A stretch of DNA of 64,000 bases. It comes from Lactobacillus sp. CBA3605 (GTDB taxonomy: Bacteria; Bacillota; Bacilli; Lactobacillales; Lactobacillaceae). The stretch covers positions 1,984,001-2,048,000 of the forward strand of contig NZ_CP027190.1 in NCBI RefSeq assembly GCF_002970915.1. Direction: 5' to 3'. The notes beneath the pieces were generated by a model. The model was not told where the DNA came from and searched no databases. It saw only the letters and a list, made by a program, of their open reading frames with translations. Below are positions 62,445 to 64,000 of the stretch, one piece after another. The translations under genes and the position numbers were made by a program. Each line of letters starts with the position of its first letter. The first letter of the stretch is position 1.

Positions 62445-62487
62445 GCGTCGCCCTGAGAATTGGTTTCTCGAGGACGACGTTTTTTTT
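62445..62487 (+). terminator. Attenuator terminator in the aminotransferase leader
   Basis: GCGTCG/CGACGT, CCT/AGG and GAGAA/TTCTC form a long stem (62445-62480) with small bulges, followed by eight T (62480-62487). It stands 72 bases before the first structural gene, so it must be bypassed for expression. Confidence 0.87.
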
Positions 62488-62558
62488 GTTGGCATTGAGA
62501 GGCTGGTTAATCATTCGGGAACCCCAAACCAACCAAAAATTATGGGAGGAACCAATCT

Positions 62559-63758
62559 ATGTCAATTACAAGTAAAACCTTAGTCCAACGGATGAATCAT
62601 CAACTGGACGCCATCCAACCATCTGATATTTTAGCTTTTAACGCTGAAATTGCCAATATTCCGGGAATTATTCGTTTAACACTGGGAGAACCTGATTTTA
62701 ATACGCCCGAACATGTAAAAGCGGCTGCAATTAAAAGTATTAAAAATAATGAAAGTCACTATGCCCCTTCAAATGGGACGCTGGCGTTACGGACTGCGGC
62801 GGCTAATTTTTTAGCGACTAAATACGATGTGCATTACGATCCAGCCAATGAGGTCATTATCACGGCGGGGGCCACGGGTGGGATTTACACGGCTTTGAGC
62901 TCGATTTTAAATCCCGGCGATGAGGTCTTAATTCCAACACCAATTTTCCCACTATATATTGCGATAGCCAAGCTTAATGGTGCGATTCCGGTCTTCATGG
63001 ATACTTCCGAAAATGACTTTGTGTTATCACCAGCCCAACTTAGTGCAACTTTAGCAGCTCATCCCAAGGCGAAAGCGGTCGTCTTGAATTTTCCATCAAA
63101 TCCGACTGGGGTCACTTATCGGCAAGCTGATTTAAAGGCGCTGGCAGCAGTCTTGGCGGATAAACCCATCTTTGTACTAGCTGACGAAATTTATAGTGAG
63201 TTGACTTATGGTACGGCACACGTGTCCATTGCACATTACTTACCCGAGCAGACGATTCTCCTTAATGGCGTGTCCAAGTCGCATGCGATGACCGGCTGGC
63301 GGATTGGGATCATGTGTGCCCCTAAAGCGATTACGGCACAATTAGGAAAAATCCACCAATTTACAGTGACAACGACGACTGCTAATGCGCAAGCAGCGGC
63401 GACCGAAGCGTTGAATCATGGGCGTGATGATGGGCAAGTAATGAAAGCTGAATATCAAGCGCGGCGTGATTTCTTATTGACCAGTTTGAACCAACTAGGT
63501 TTCAAGTCGGCGAAGCCAGAAGGCGCTTTCTACCTATTCAGTAAGATTCCAGCAGGGTTGCCACAAGTTAGCATGGATTTTTGTCGGGAACTGGCGCAGG
63601 AAGCCCGAGTTGCCTTGATTCCGGGAAGTTCATTCGGCCCCGGTGGTGAAGGGTATGTGCGGATTAGTTATGCGGCTTCAATGGCTGATTTACAGACGGC
63701 GGTGCAACGAATTGGGACATATATGACGAATAAAGCAAAAAAAGTGGGGGATAACTAA
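62559..63758 (+). CDS. Class I aminotransferase (aromatic/PatA-AraT-like)
   Basis: A 399-residue PLP-dependent aminotransferase of fold type I, subfamily I-gamma. Landmarks: RLTLGEPDFNTPEH, APSNGTLALR, the conserved Asn in NFPSNPTGVTY, DEIYSELTYG (Asp and Tyr at the cofactor), the PLP-Lys in SKSHAMTGWRIG, and a C-terminal Arg in GYVRISYA. It is like lactic-acid-bacterium AraT/PatA enzymes, which convert Phe, Tyr and Trp to 2-oxo acids. GGGAGGA precedes ATG 62559. The stop overlaps the next gene's ATG by one base. The upstream aromatic leader peptide supports aromatic substrates. Confidence 0.87.
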   Translation: MSITSKTLVQRMNHQLDAIQPSDILAFNAEIANIPGIIRLTLGEPDFNTPEHVKAAAIKSIKNNESHYAPSNGTLALRTAAANFLATKYDVHYDPANEVIITAGATGGIYTALSSILNPGDEVLIPTPIFPLYIAIAKLNGAIPVFMDTSENDFVLSPAQLSATLAAHPKAKAVVLNFPSNPTGVTYRQADLKALAAVLADKPIFVLADEIYSELTYGTAHVSIAHYLPEQTILLNGVSKSHAMTGWRIGIMCAPKAITAQLGKIHQFTVTTTTANAQAAATEALNHGRDDGQVMKAEYQARRDFLLTSLNQLGFKSAKPEGAFYLFSKIPAGLPQVSMDFCRELAQEARVALIPGSSFGPGGEGYVRISYAASMADLQTAVQRIGTYMTNKAKKVGDN

Positions 63759-64000
63759 TGAAAATTTTAATGTATAGCGTACGTGATGACGAAGAAAGTG
63801 CAATTAAGGCATGGGCGACTAAAAATAAGGTTCAAGTGGATACTAATGAATTAGAATTTCATCCAGACACGGCTCAGTTAGTGAACGGTTACGATGGCGT
63901 TGTGATTCAACAACGCAGTGCAATTGGGGGTGATGCGACGTTTTATCAGCAACTTGTGGCTGCCGGGTTGACCCAATTAACCAGTCGCACGGCGGGAGTT
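63758..64000 (+). CDS. D-2-hydroxyacid dehydrogenase (3'-truncated by window edge)
   Basis: The first 81 codons of a D-lactate/D-hydroxyisocaproate-type dehydrogenase: MKILMYSVRDDEESAI is the typical LdhD-like start, followed by NGYDGVVIQQRSAI and TSRTAGV. Rossmann and catalytic motifs lie beyond the window. One-base overlap (TAATG) with the aminotransferase shows translational coupling. Paired with it, this enzyme would reduce aromatic 2-oxo acids to D-hydroxy acids such as phenyllactate, which is an inference. Confidence 0.82.
   Translation, partial: MKILMYSVRDDEESAIKAWATKNKVQVDTNELEFHPDTAQLVNGYDGVVIQQRSAIGGDATFYQQLVAAGLTQLTSRTAGV

Larger units (their letters stand above)
62215..62487 (+). 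promoter_or_regulatory. Structured attenuator leader with alternative hairpins
   Basis: The leader holds, in order: the leader-peptide ORF; GTGTTTG (62301-62307), which overlaps its stop codon; GCAAACAC (62324-62331), able to pair with that or with TGTTTGC (62340-62346); a long-range helix between coding bases 62250-62269 and 62365-62383; the stem CACCCATGG/CCAAGGGTG (62386-62394 with 62407-62415); AGGG (62410-62413), which can instead pair with CCCT of the terminator (62451-62454); and the terminator. The pairings suit a switch set by ribosome position. Not a canonical T-box: the antiterminator bulge does not match UGGNACC. Confidence 0.68.

Noticed and set aside
62401..62487. AGGGTGG before a terminator, suggesting a T-box
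   Set aside because: The canonical UGGNACC bulge and following GCG are absent, and no clear stem I or specifier loop was found. The aromatic leader peptide explains the region better, though a covariance search should confirm this.
62305..62583. A 92-codon plus-strand ORF covering most of the aminotransferase leader
   Set aside because: It runs through the hairpins, the terminator T-run and the aminotransferase ribosome site, and has no ribosome site of its own.

Overview
The window looks like chromosomal DNA of a lactobacillus of the Lactiplantibacillus plantarum group. The evidence is a moderate-GC Firmicute gene style (AGGAGG-type ribosome sites, frequent TTG/GTG starts), a glmS ribozyme, typical lactobacillar families (PepX, proline iminopeptidase, OatA, Spx, LicD, TagH), and a gene order (pta-tsaE, murB, cdaA-cdaR-glmM, glmS, ppx-ppk-ppx, birA-bioY, oatA) that I recall from L. 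plantarum. Species cannot be fixed without a search.

Layout. 0-5 kb: the end of an amino-acid ABC importer, an aldo/keto reductase broken by a stop codon, an SDR, a LURP-one-like protein and a Cof-type phosphatase. 5-11.3 kb: housekeeping genes (ung, pta, tsaE, a GNAT, two nucleases, an oxidoreductase, murB). 11.4-15 kb: a CPA1 antiporter, a MarR regulator and a DUF1361 membrane protein. 15-20.4 kb: cdaA-cdaR-glmM (c-di-AMP synthesis and glucosamine-1-P) followed by glmS under a glmS ribozyme, so cell-wall amino-sugar supply is grouped here. 20.5-27.9 kb: a Cof phosphatase, galM with a possible cre site, an orphan TagH, a candidate small RNA, three small operon-like genes including a nitroreductase, a DUF2812 protein, tRNA-Asn and an Spx paralogue lacking its CXXC cysteines. 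28.1-29.9 kb: an AT-rich island (PaaX-like regulator, small membrane protein, YbhB-like protein). 30.1-35.8 kb: a polyphosphate operon (HD-domain Ppx2, Ppk, Ppx1) preceded by LicD. 36-41 kb: MarR, an unannotated small membrane protein, a purine permease, proline iminopeptidase, and birA-bioY with a textbook BirA operator over its promoter. 41-50 kb: oatA convergent with a four-gene minus-strand surface-glycan operon encoding a BcsA-type glycosyltransferase with a PilZ domain. 50-58.3 kb: a phage tail-fibre remnant, pepX, an Ohr/OsmC protein, an APC permease, a pyridoxal kinase-like protein, a Nudix hydrolase, a 49-aa small protein, a Gmk-like protein and a Fur-family regulator. 58.3-59.9 kb: an IS200/IS605 element with a broken tnpA and an intact tnpB. 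60-64 kb: a Ser/Asp-rich surface protein with a membrane partner, a HAD phosphatase, and an aminotransferase/D-2-hydroxyacid dehydrogenase operon.

The most striking observation is the leader of that last operon. A strong promoter is followed by a 20-codon ORF with a good ribosome site. It encodes six consecutive aromatic residues (FYFWYF, covering Phe, Tyr and Trp) just before its stop codon. Mutually exclusive hairpins and a strong intrinsic terminator follow, ahead of a gene for a probable aromatic aminotransferase. This has the layout of ribosome-mediated transcription attenuation sensing charged aromatic tRNAs, which is unusual in a lactobacillus. Second is the PilZ-containing glycan operon, which implies c-di-GMP control of a surface polysaccharide. 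Third is a compact candidate sRNA with a cre-like sequence over its promoter.
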